Part shown: piece by piece, positions 1 to 5,493 of the stretch
Layout of the letters: the number at the start of each line of letters is the position of its first letter
How positions within the stretch are numbered: the first letter of the stretch is position 1
NCBI GenBank assembly: GCA_035292625.1
Contig: DATDPS010000192.1
Span: 1 to 5,493 of the forward strand
DNA length: 5,493 bases
Origin: SHZL01 sp035292625
GTDB taxonomy: Bacteria; Pseudomonadota; Gammaproteobacteria; Xanthomonadales; SZUA-36
Direction: 5' to 3'
Notes under the pieces: model-generated
Seen by the model: the letters and a program-made list of their open reading frames with translations, nothing else
Database searches by the model: none
What the model was told of the DNA's origin: nothing
Program-made: the position numbers and the translations under genes

Positions 1-1820
1 GTGGCTTCATTCGCAGGCTTGGTGCTTTCAGCGGGGCTGGCAAACTTTTTGACAGCACCCAGTGCCGCGACCCGAAGGTTGACGTATTCGATTGCTGCGG
101 ATGGATTGGAATGACCATGCCGGCGTTGATGCGTCTGATGAAATTCACGGCAAATATCGCCAGTATCCAATGCATCGGGAACGGGAACATTGATGGTGTA
201 CTCCTGCCCGGTGTAACGCATATCGGCTGAACGCAGGCAGGAAATAGCAGCTTGCGCAATCCCCTCGCGCAGCACCGAATCCCTGCCCTCTGACTCAAGC
301 TGCGCAAAGCAGCGTTCCAGCTCCGGCGCAGCAACGCCATCTGCTGGTCGATAGAAACTCAGCGTGAAATCATGCCGCAGGTCGGTCTGTAACATGCCCC
401 AGGCTGAAAACGTACCGGGAAAAAGGGGAATCAGCACCTCGTCAATATCGAGTTCTTGTGCCAGGAAGGCGGCCGCCATGGGACCGGCGCCACCGAAGGC
501 AACCAGCGTAAACGTTCTTGGGTCAACGCCCTGGCTGACGGTAATGGTCCGCATGGCATCCGCCATGGCGGCGTTGGATATCGCCAGAATGCCCTCGGCG
601 AACGCTACCGGCTCCAGTCCCGCTTTGCCGGCCAGGCGCTCAATGGCTGCACGAGCGGCGTTTTCGTCCAGAGACATGGCTCCGCTCAACAGGGAATCAG
701 TGCCGAGACGTCCAAGGAACAGATTGGCATCGGTTACGGTGGGTTCCGTCCCGCCGCGACCATAACAAGCGGGGCCGGGTACTGATCCGGCACTCTTGGG
801 GCCAACGCGCATGGCACCGTTTTCCAGCCAGGCGATCGAGCCGCCACCTTGTCCAATGGTCTGGATGTCGACGATGGACATCAGCAGCGGCAGGCCTTCG
901 AGTTCCGTTTCGAGCGTTGTGTTGGCCTTGCCGTCAATCACCAGGCTCAGGTCGAACGATGTGCCACCCATATCAACGCACAACAGATTGGGCCGGCCGG
1001 TGCGCTCAGACAGCGCGGTGCCGGCAATTGTGCCGCCCACCGGGCCTGACAACAAAGTAAACACCGGGTTCTTGCGCGCGCTGTCCGCCGTCGTGACACC
1101 ACCGCTGGATTGCATGATGTGGACTTGCGCCACCATGTTCATTGCCAGCAGCTGCTGCTGCAGGCTGGTGAGATAACGCTTCACCACGGGAGCGACGTAG
1201 GCGCTCATCACTGCAGAGGAGGCGCGCTCATACTCGCGCCATTCACGCGCAACTTCATGCGAGAGGGAAACCGAAATATCCGGTAAAGCCACCTCCAGGT
1301 AATCACGAACAGCCAGCTCGTGCTGTGGATAGGCATAGGAATGCAACAGACACACCGCAATGGCCTGGATTTTTTCCTGCCGGACTTTGTCAATGACGAC
1401 ATCCAGATCGGCCAACTGCAGGGGCTCAACTTCAGCGCCATCCCAAGCCAGTCGACCCCGGGCTTCATGCACATCACGCCGTGGCACCAATTGCGTTGGC
1501 TTGTGGTAGCGCAGCTCATACAAGGTGTGCCGGTTACCCCTGGCGATGGTGTAGCTATCACCCGTGCCGCGGGTCGCGATGAGCACAACGCGTTCACCTT
1601 TGCGCTCCAGGAAAGCGTTCAACCCGACCGTGGTTCCGTGCACAAAGAAGTCGATATCGGATAAATCGGGCACCAGGTCGCGGATGCCATTGATCACACC
1701 CAGTGCCGGGTTTTCCGGTGTGGTTGCGACCTTGCCGACGAAGACCGGTCCGTTGGAAGGCTCGATGACGATATCTGTGAAGGTACCGCCAATGTCGGCT
1801 GCAACGCGGTATTTGGTCAT
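1..1820 (-). CDS. hyuA: Hydantoinase A / 5-oxoprolinase family subunit (HyuA-like), C-terminus cut by window edge
   Basis: This is the ATP-using subunit of the hydantoinase/oxoprolinase family, cytoplasmic enzymes that usually pair with a HyuB subunit to open cyclic amides (N-methylhydantoin, 5-oxoproline, lactams) or, in relatives, carboxylate ketones. I translated the reverse strand from ATG at 1820; 606 complete codons are open to the window edge without a stop. Family members run to about 690 residues, so roughly 80 are missing. Visible motifs are the N-terminal nucleotide-binding loop ADIGGTFTDIV (residues 8-18), HGTTVGLNAFLERKG (61-75), MQSSGG (236-241), LLSGPVGG (256-263), DMGGTSFD (283-290), IGQGGGSIAW (322-331), SAGSVPGPACYG (343-354), DPRTFTLVAFGGAGP (433-447) and DMRYTGQEY (533-541). 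N-terminal, central and the start of the C-terminal domains are thus all present. The ATG is favoured because the family begins a few residues before this loop; no clear ribosome site precedes it. It lies 65 bases after the receptor stop, so co-transcription is likely. The exact substrate cannot be read from sequence. Confidence 0.93.
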   Translation of the reverse strand, partial: MTKYRVAADIGGTFTDIVIEPSNGPVFVGKVATTPENPALGVINGIRDLVPDLSDIDFFVHGTTVGLNAFLERKGERVVLIATRGTGDSYTIARGNRHTLYELRYHKPTQLVPRRDVHEARGRLAWDGAEVEPLQLADLDVVIDKVRQEKIQAIAVCLLHSYAYPQHELAVRDYLEVALPDISVSLSHEVAREWREYERASSAVMSAYVAPVVKRYLTSLQQQLLAMNMVAQVHIMQSSGGVTTADSARKNPVFTLLSGPVGGTIAGTALSERTGRPNLLCVDMGGTSFDLSLVIDGKANTTLETELEGLPLLMSIVDIQTIGQGGGSIAWLENGAMRVGPKSAGSVPGPACYGRGGTEPTVTDANLFLGRLGTDSLLSGAMSLDENAARAAIERLAGKAGLEPVAFAEGILAISNAAMADAMRTITVSQGVDPRTFTLVAFGGAGPMAAAFLAQELDIDEVLIPLFPGTFSAWGMLQTDLRHDFTLSFYRPADGVAAPELERCFAQLESEGRDSVLREGIAQAAISCLRSADMRYTGQEYTINVPVPDALDTGDICREFHQTHQRRHGHSNPSAAIEYVNLRVAALGAVKKFASPAESTKPANEA

Positions 1821-1822
1821 GG

Positions 1823-1867
1823 CTAGTTCGAACTCATCGCTTTGCAACCCATTACTGCAGAACTCAT
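1823..1867 (-). other. Possible 14-codon leader mini-ORF ahead of hyuA
   Basis: Reading leftward, an ATG at 1867 opens a 14-residue frame (MSSAVMGCKAMSSN) that ends in TAG at 1825-1823, only two bases before the hyuA ATG. Such a stop-to-start distance could allow ribosomes to re-initiate on hyuA, which itself lacks a visible ribosome site. No good Shine-Dalgarno precedes the mini-ORF either, and its content follows from the 15-base repeats that form it, so translation is unproven. Confidence 0.2.
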
Positions 1868-1875
1868 CACTGCAG
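1831..1875 (-). repeat. Three imperfect 15-base tandem repeats between receptor and hyuA
   Basis: On the reverse strand three successive 15-base units fill most of the gap between the receptor stop and the hyuA start: CTGCAGTGATGAGTT (1875-1861), CTGCAGTAATGGGTT (1860-1846) and GCAAAGCGATGAGTT (1845-1831). Units 1 and 2 match at 13 of 15 positions and units 1 and 3 at 10 of 15. The repeats may be a slippage product, an mRNA processing or stability element, or part of a short leader. No intrinsic terminator is seen in this gap. Confidence 0.55.
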
Positions 1876-1885
1876 GATTCACGAC

Positions 1886-4108
1886 TCAGAAAAAATTATA
1901 ACGGTACTTGACGTTCCAGATTCGCCCCGGCGCCGCGGCAGAGAATCCGCCAGCTACCCATTCGGAGTTATAGATTTCGTCGGTCAGGTTATTGACCTCA
2001 CCAATCAATGACCATTTACCGACGTTGTCATTGACTCCCAGCCTGAGGTGTACCAGGCTCAGATCGTCCCGGGCGGTCGAGTTTTGAACATCCCAGAACT
2101 GATCACCGCGCAACTCGTAATCTACCCGGGTAAAGAGGGATGTGTCAGCGACATTCCACGGGATCTCATATTGAGCTCCGAGGTTGATCGTGGTTTCTGC
2201 AATATACGGGGCCCGATTACCCACGGCGGTCGGGTCGACGGCATAGGCCTTGATTTCGCTGTCGGTATATCCGAACGAAGCATACAGATCGATCTGGTCC
2301 GTGGCGCGCAGCACCAGATCCAGTTCGCCACCCCTCAGGGTTACCTTGTCGATATTGGTTAAAATTTGCGCGCTGATGGCGCCGATGAACGAGAAGAATT
2401 GCTGCCCATCGACATCGGTGTCAAACACCGCGGCAGATACCCGCATACGATCGTTCAAGAATTGCCCCTTGAATCCGATCTCGAAGGATTCGGTATCTTC
2501 CTGGTCGGCCACGTCAGACACCCCAATGAGCCCGACGCTGGCGGCAACTTCGGCCACGCCGTTCTGGTTGAATTGGCCACTGCGAAAACCCTGGCCCCAG
2601 GTGGCATACCAGTTGGTGTTTTCGCCCGGTTGGTAGCGGATGGTGGCTTTCGGCTGCCATTTGTCGAAGGTTTCTTCATTCCTGGCCCCTGGTGTTCCGG
2701 CCGGGAACTGCAGCGGCGACACATGCTGGATCCGTTTTTCCTCGTCGTAACGCAAGGCGAACGACAGCTCGAGTTGCTCAGTCACGTCGTAATTCAACTG
2801 TCCGAAAGCTGCCTTGGCGGTATTGTCGTTGTCATCCGCCAGGAAGGAATTGGTCGGGTTGCGCGGGTCGGTCGACGGATCACGTTCAATGCGAATAATG
2901 CCATTGCCGGTGTCGACGCCGGTGGAAAGCGACACGAATCGCTCCCAATCCAGATAGTAAGCTCCCACTTCCCAACGCAGGCGTTGGTCGGAGGGCGAAG
3001 TCAGACGCAGCTCCTGGCTGAAGGCGGATACGTCAAAAAATCCGGTTTGCGTGCCGTCCAGACCAAACAGCGCGGGTGAGCTCCTGGCGTTGGTATAGGG
3101 AAACTGGTCCGAATCAGACCAGGTTTCAATATCCGTGTACGAGGTGGTGGAAATCACGGTACCCACGGCTGTGTCCCAGTTAACCAGCAGTGCAAAATCG
3201 GCCATGTCTCGTTCGCCAAGGTCGACGTTGTTGTCACGCACCGGCAATACATTGTTGGCGTCAATGGGCCCTGTGTCGGTGCCGAATCCCGTGGCGGTGA
3301 TGCCGTCTTCGGCAATATTCACAGCCTGGAACTGAAAGCCGATGCCACGGCCCTTGTGCTTGCTGTAGTTGGTTCGCAGATCAAGTGACAGAGTTTCACT
3401 GGCCTCCCAGATCAGGCGGCCGCGTGCGGTGAGATCTTCAAATCGGTCGGCTTTCTCTCCGCGGGTGATATTGTCCAGATAGCCATCGCGGTCGATGTAT
3501 TTAGCCGAAAATCTGCCGTACAGGGTTTTCTCCACCAACGCACCGCCCACCGAAGTTTCCAGGGAATACTCGTCGCCTTCACCCATGCCCGCTGTGAAGT
3601 AGGCATCCGGCTCTTCACCAGGCCTTTTGGTATTGATAATGATCGCCCCGCCGGTCGCATTGCGGCCATAAATGGCGCCCTGCGGACCCTTGACCACCTC
3701 GATGCTTTCGAGATCGAATAATTCCTGGCGGAACTGGATGCCACTGAACTGCAGAACACCGTCAACGATGGTTGCTACCGGTGATTCTCCGTTGCGGACC
3801 TGTGTGATACCGCGGATGGTCAGGAAGCTGGTGTCGATGCCCTGCGATGTCGCCAGGGTGACGTTGGAGGTCAAGCCGATAACCTCCTCCACCCGTTCAA
3901 TGCCGGCATCCCGTATGACTTCTGCTGTGAATGCCGTGACGGCGTAAGGCGCATCCTGGATGCTTTCGTCCCTGCGCCGGGCGGTCACAATGACTACCTC
4001 GAGCGCACTGGTTTGCTCGTCGGCGTTGGTCTGTGCCACCACCGGAGATGGAGCAATGCCGAACCAGGTAGCCAGCAGCACAATCATCACGGATCTTGGA
4101 ATGCTCAT
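1886..4108 (-). CDS. TonB-dependent outer-membrane receptor
   Basis: This is a complete 740-residue outer-membrane active transporter driven by TonB-ExbBD. It starts with a signal peptide (hydrophobic stretch about residues 7-19, probable cleavage after A25 in SPVVA-Q). A TonB box-like segment LEVVIVTA (36-43) follows. The plug domain spans about 50-162 and contains the conserved run VKGPQGAIYGRNATGG (139-154). The remaining approximately 570 residues have the alternating, aromatic-rich pattern of a 22-strand barrel and end in the typical C-terminal aromatic residue (YNFF). The start is firm: GAGGAA at 4120-4115 lies six bases before the ATG. It is the first gene of the leftward unit and is followed by hyuA, so its cargo is plausibly related to the substrate of that enzyme rather than to iron, but no sequence feature identifies the ligand. 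No siderophore biosynthesis or iron-reductase gene is in view. A FecA-like N-terminal signalling domain is absent, which fits regulation by the divergent XRE-cupin protein rather than by a sigma/anti-sigma pair. Confidence 0.95.
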   Translation of the reverse strand: MSIPRSVMIVLLATWFGIAPSPVVAQTNADEQTSALEVVIVTARRRDESIQDAPYAVTAFTAEVIRDAGIERVEEVIGLTSNVTLATSQGIDTSFLTIRGITQVRNGESPVATIVDGVLQFSGIQFRQELFDLESIEVVKGPQGAIYGRNATGGAIIINTKRPGEEPDAYFTAGMGEGDEYSLETSVGGALVEKTLYGRFSAKYIDRDGYLDNITRGEKADRFEDLTARGRLIWEASETLSLDLRTNYSKHKGRGIGFQFQAVNIAEDGITATGFGTDTGPIDANNVLPVRDNNVDLGERDMADFALLVNWDTAVGTVISTTSYTDIETWSDSDQFPYTNARSSPALFGLDGTQTGFFDVSAFSQELRLTSPSDQRLRWEVGAYYLDWERFVSLSTGVDTGNGIIRIERDPSTDPRNPTNSFLADDNDNTAKAAFGQLNYDVTEQLELSFALRYDEEKRIQHVSPLQFPAGTPGARNEETFDKWQPKATIRYQPGENTNWYATWGQGFRSGQFNQNGVAEVAASVGLIGVSDVADQEDTESFEIGFKGQFLNDRMRVSAAVFDTDVDGQQFFSFIGAISAQILTNIDKVTLRGGELDLVLRATDQIDLYASFGYTDSEIKAYAVDPTAVGNRAPYIAETTINLGAQYEIPWNVADTSLFTRVDYELRGDQFWDVQNSTARDDLSLVHLRLGVNDNVGKWSLIGEVNNLTDEIYNSEWVAGGFSAAAPGRIWNVKYRYNFF

Positions 4109-4114
4109 ACATAT

Positions 4115-4120
4115 TTCCTC
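4115..4120 (-). promoter_or_regulatory. Ribosome binding site of the TonB-dependent receptor
   Basis: Reverse-strand GAGGAA ends six bases before the ATG at 4108. It is the only strong Shine-Dalgarno sequence seen in front of any gene here, and it fixes the receptor start over an out-of-frame ATG at 4112 that would be only two bases from it. Confidence 0.8.
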
Positions 4121-4197
4121 ATTGAATCAGACAGAAGTCCTGACTGGGTACCCAGGGCCGATTGGATCAATGGCGATAGAATTCATCGCATGATTCA

Positions 4198-4230
4198 GAT
4201 ATTAATATTACTTCAAATTTTAATAATATC
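4198..4230. repeat. AT-rich inverted repeat in the divergent control region
   Basis: GATATTA at 4198-4204 is repeated in inverted form as TAATATC at 4224-4230, with 19 bases between. The two half-site centres are about 26 bases apart. It lies in the most AT-rich stretch of the window, on the receptor side of the regulator promoter and overlapping the candidate receptor -10 region. It could be a regulator site or simply part of an easily melted promoter region; in such AT-rich DNA a 7-base match by chance is not rare. Confidence 0.35.
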
Positions 4231-4246
4231 AACAAAGTTTTGACAA
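4217..4246 (-). promoter_or_regulatory. Candidate promoter for the receptor-hyuA unit
   Basis: Reading leftward, TTGTCA (4246-4241) and TAAAAT (4222-4217) are separated by 18 bases; each matches the sigma70 consensus at 5 of 6 positions. The predicted transcript would have a leader of roughly 100 bases before the receptor ATG. The -35 overlaps the -35 of the rightward promoter on the opposite strand. The AT-rich background allows other weaker hexamer pairs, so the exact position is uncertain. Confidence 0.35.
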
Positions 4247-4267
4247 ACGGTACTTTGCCGTTAAAAT
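4240..4267 (+). promoter_or_regulatory. Sigma70-like promoter for the XRE-cupin regulator
   Basis: A perfect -35 TTGACA (4240-4245) is followed after 16 bases by TAAAAT (4262-4267), a 5 of 6 match to the -10. Transcription would start near 4274, giving a leader of about 30 bases before ATG 4305. This placement excludes the upstream in-frame GTG at 4269, which would lie at or before the transcript start. The spacer contains an inverted repeat suited to repression. Confidence 0.65.
4246..4262. promoter_or_regulatory. Inverted-repeat operator candidate inside the regulator promoter
   Basis: The 17 bases aacggtactttgccgtt form AACGG-N7-CCGTT, with one further matching pair in the loop (A4252/T4256). 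It fills almost exactly the spacer between the -35 and -10, where a bound repressor would block RNA polymerase. A second, overlapping inverted repeat, CAAAGT (4233-4238) and ACTTTG (4252-4257), surrounds the -35. Binding by the adjacent XRE-cupin protein is inferred from position, as such regulators commonly control their own promoter. Confidence 0.45.
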
Positions 4268-4304
4268 TGTGCGACCCGGCGCAAGTCGAAATGGTCACAA
4301 ATTG

Positions 4305-4910
4305 ATGAAGAATCAGGAAAAAACCAGTAACCCGGTCAAGCGTTCCATCGGTGGGCTGTTGAAGGCCCGGCGGCTCGAACAAAAAATGACGCTGCAGGAA
4401 ATTGCTGATCGGTCAGGCCTCTCGGCCGCGTTTCTGTCCCAGGCTGAGCGCGGCAAGGCAACGCCATCCATCGTCTCCCTGATCAATATCGCCAAGGCGC
4501 TGGGAACGAATATCCATTATTTCATCACGCCACCTGCCGCCACCAGCATGGTGCGGCGTGCGGATAATCCGGAATACATTGACATTGATTCGCCGGTTGT
4601 CTACCGGCGCCTGGACGCAAATATCCGCAACCAGCAGATGAACGCCCTGATCATGGAGCTACCGCCTGACACGGCTTTACCTGAAGTGCATCGCGAAGAA
4701 GGCGAAGACTTTTTTTATGTTCTGGAAGGTGAGGTGGAGCAGAGCATCGGCGGCAAGGTTTTCACCTTGCGACAAGGCGACAGCGCCCACCACAACACCC
4801 AGGTCGATCATGCCGTGGTGAACAAGAGCAAGCGGGTGGCCAGAATGCTATGGGTAGGAACGCCGGTGCTATTTCCACCGATTGGCGACGACGAGCTAAA
4901 AGACGGGTGA
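4305..4910 (+). CDS. XRE-family helix-turn-helix / cupin transcriptional regulator
   Basis: This is a 201-residue cytoplasmic DNA-binding regulator. An XRE/HTH_3 domain spans about residues 14-70, with helix 2 near TLQEIADRSG (29-38) and the recognition helix near SAAFLSQAERG (40-50), followed by the family-typical TPSIVSLINIAKALG (53-67). A small C-terminal cupin barrel spans about 112-184, with motif 1 around H129-G142 (GEDFFYVLEGE at 133-143) and motif 2 around G158-N173 (DHAVVN at 168-173). In motif 1 the usual H-x-H pair reads H129-R-E131, so one metal-ligand histidine is replaced by glutamate; H129, E134 and H169 remain. Proteins of this architecture (PuuR-like) sense small metabolites and regulate neighbouring catabolic genes. 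ATG 4305 is preferred to GTG 4269 because the promoter places the transcript start after the GTG and family members begin shortly before the HTH. Neither start has a clear ribosome site. It is divergent from the receptor-hyuA unit and is the likely controller of both sides. Confidence 0.92.
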   Translation: MKNQEKTSNPVKRSIGGLLKARRLEQKMTLQEIADRSGLSAAFLSQAERGKATPSIVSLINIAKALGTNIHYFITPPAATSMVRRADNPEYIDIDSPVVYRRLDANIRNQQMNALIMELPPDTALPEVHREEGEDFFYVLEGEVEQSIGGKVFTLRQGDSAHHNTQVDHAVVNKSKRVARMLWVGTPVLFPPIGDDELKDG

Positions 4911-4955
4911 CCACGCGCTGTCTCTTATTCTCGCCGGATGAGTGACCGATGATTT

Positions 4956-5489
4956 ATGACTGAGCTTCTGGTCAATACGGCAATGGGTTTGTTTACCGTC
5001 GCCCTGCATCAGGAACGGGCGCCCACAACCTGCGCCTATTTTGCCAATCTGGCACGCAATGGTGAATTGAATCAGTCCAGTATTTTCCGGATTCTGTCGA
5101 CCAGTAACCAGGAGGAACATGACCCTTGTCCGATCCACATTGTTCAGGTGGGGCGAAGCCAACTGTATGGCAGTGACCGGCACACGATCGAACACGAAAG
5201 TACACTGCAGACCGGAATTTCCCATACCCGCTGGGTGGTTTCGGCTGCTCGCTTCGATCTCTCCGTGCTTTACGGAAGTTTTTTTATCTGCATGCGGGAT
5301 GAGCCGTCCCTGGATTATGGTGGAGCACGCCAGGCTGATGGACAGGGCTTTGCTGCATTCGGTGAAGTGACGGTTGGCCGTGATGTTGTTGAGGCCATTT
5401 TCAACCGGGCCGAAGGCTCCGATTTGCTGCAAAACGGGATTGCAGTTCCCACCATCGGTCTGCGTGAGCTGAAGGCCGGATCACGATGA
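4956..5489 (+). CDS. Divergent cyclophilin-type peptidyl-prolyl cis-trans isomerase
   Basis: This 177-residue protein has the cyclophilin fold pattern: an N-terminal strand pair NTAMGLFTVALHQERAPTT (7-25), a core GSFFICMRDEPSLDYGG (107-123) and DGQGFAAFGEVTVGRDVVEAI (128-148). Cyclophilins catalyse proline peptide-bond isomerisation. No signal peptide is present, so it is probably cytoplasmic. Compared with human cyclophilin A, the catalytic arginine R55 is kept as R45 and Q63 as Q64, but about 11 extra residues separate them. F60 corresponds to a non-aromatic or histidine position (near H61), Q111 to S108, W121 to S118, and the H126 position is lost. From memory, a bacterial cyclophilin subgroup shares the insertion and the LDxGG-DGQGFAAFG pattern, so part of this is subgroup character. 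The gene follows the regulator by 45 bases on the same strand, which suggests one operon. Its ATG lacks a clear ribosome site; two 4-codon frames (4939, 4949) precede it. Isomerase activity is uncertain. Confidence 0.82.
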   Translation: MTELLVNTAMGLFTVALHQERAPTTCAYFANLARNGELNQSSIFRILSTSNQEEHDPCPIHIVQVGRSQLYGSDRHTIEHESTLQTGISHTRWVVSAARFDLSVLYGSFFICMRDEPSLDYGGARQADGQGFAAFGEVTVGRDVVEAIFNRAEGSDLLQNGIAVPTIGLRELKAGSR

Positions 5490-5493
5490 AGCC
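5486..5493 (+). CDS. Probable start of the next gene in the rightward operon (first codons only)
   Basis: ATGAAG begins at 5486 and overlaps the cyclophilin stop codon by four bases (ATGA), a common sign of translational coupling in operons. A purine-rich AAGGCCGGA (5472-5480) upstream could serve as a ribosome site. Only eight bases are in the window, so nothing can be said about the product. Confidence 0.35.

Noticed and set aside
1855..1875. Two CTGCAG palindromes as a possible hairpin terminator between receptor and hyuA
   Set aside because: The stem is only six bases, with no T-run after it in the direction of transcription; the sites are better explained as parts of the 15-base tandem repeats.
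364..1911. Several open frames of 66-133 codons on both strands between 364 and 1911
   Set aside because: All overlap hyuA in other frames; the reverse frame from 1820 carries every conserved hydantoinase A motif and has no stop.
2366..3079. Long open frame (237 codons) on the plus strand
   Set aside because: It lies wholly antisense to the clearly real TonB receptor, and its translation shows no recognisable domain; it is a shadow of the receptor's codon pattern.
4269..4304. Upstream in-frame GTG start adding 12 residues to the XRE-cupin regulator
   Set aside because: The TTGACA/TAAAAT promoter puts the transcript start near 4274, after the GTG; there is no ribosome site, and the added residues are not part of the HTH domain.
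4911..4955. Terminator or promoter between the regulator and the cyclophilin
   Set aside because: The 45-base gap shows no stable inverted repeat, no T-run and no convincing -35/-10 pair, so read-through in one operon is simpler.
4896..5432. 178-codon reverse-strand frame
   Set aside because: It is antisense to the cyclophilin, whose family motifs are clear, and it has no recognisable domain or ribosome site.

Overview
The window looks like a piece of a proteobacterial chromosome, most likely a gammaproteobacterium living in an aquatic or soil setting. This is inferred from the outer-membrane TonB-dependent receptor, the codon and base composition (moderately GC-rich genes around an AT-rich control region) and the gene families. 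The species cannot be named from sequence alone. Coding density is high, and there is no sign of a mobile element, RNA gene or CRISPR array.

Layout: two divergent transcription units flank one AT-rich control region (about 4109-4304). The leftward unit begins with a complete TonB-dependent outer-membrane receptor (4108 to 1886). After a 65-base gap that carries imperfect 15-base tandem repeats and a 14-codon mini-ORF, it continues into a hydantoinase A/5-oxoprolinase-family ATP-dependent amidohydrolase subunit (1820 to 1, C-terminus cut by the window edge). The rightward unit begins with an XRE-type helix-turn-helix/cupin regulator (start chosen at 4305). It is followed 45 bases later by a divergent cyclophilin-type peptidyl-prolyl isomerase (4956-5489). 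A further gene appears to start at 5486 with a 4-base ATGA overlap.

The control region holds a strong sigma70-like promoter for the regulator (TTGACA, 16-base spacer, TAAAAT). A weaker candidate promoter for the receptor has a -35 that overlaps it on the other strand. Inverted repeats inside these elements are natural operator candidates for the XRE-cupin protein.

Working model (inference): a substrate too large or too scarce for porins is imported across the outer membrane by the receptor. It, or a product of it, is then opened at a cyclic amide (hydantoin, oxoproline or lactam-like) bond by HyuA with a HyuB partner expected beyond the left edge. The cupin domain of the regulator would sense the ligand and control both arms. 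The role of the cyclophilin is unclear; its active site is altered, so it may not be a simple housekeeping foldase.
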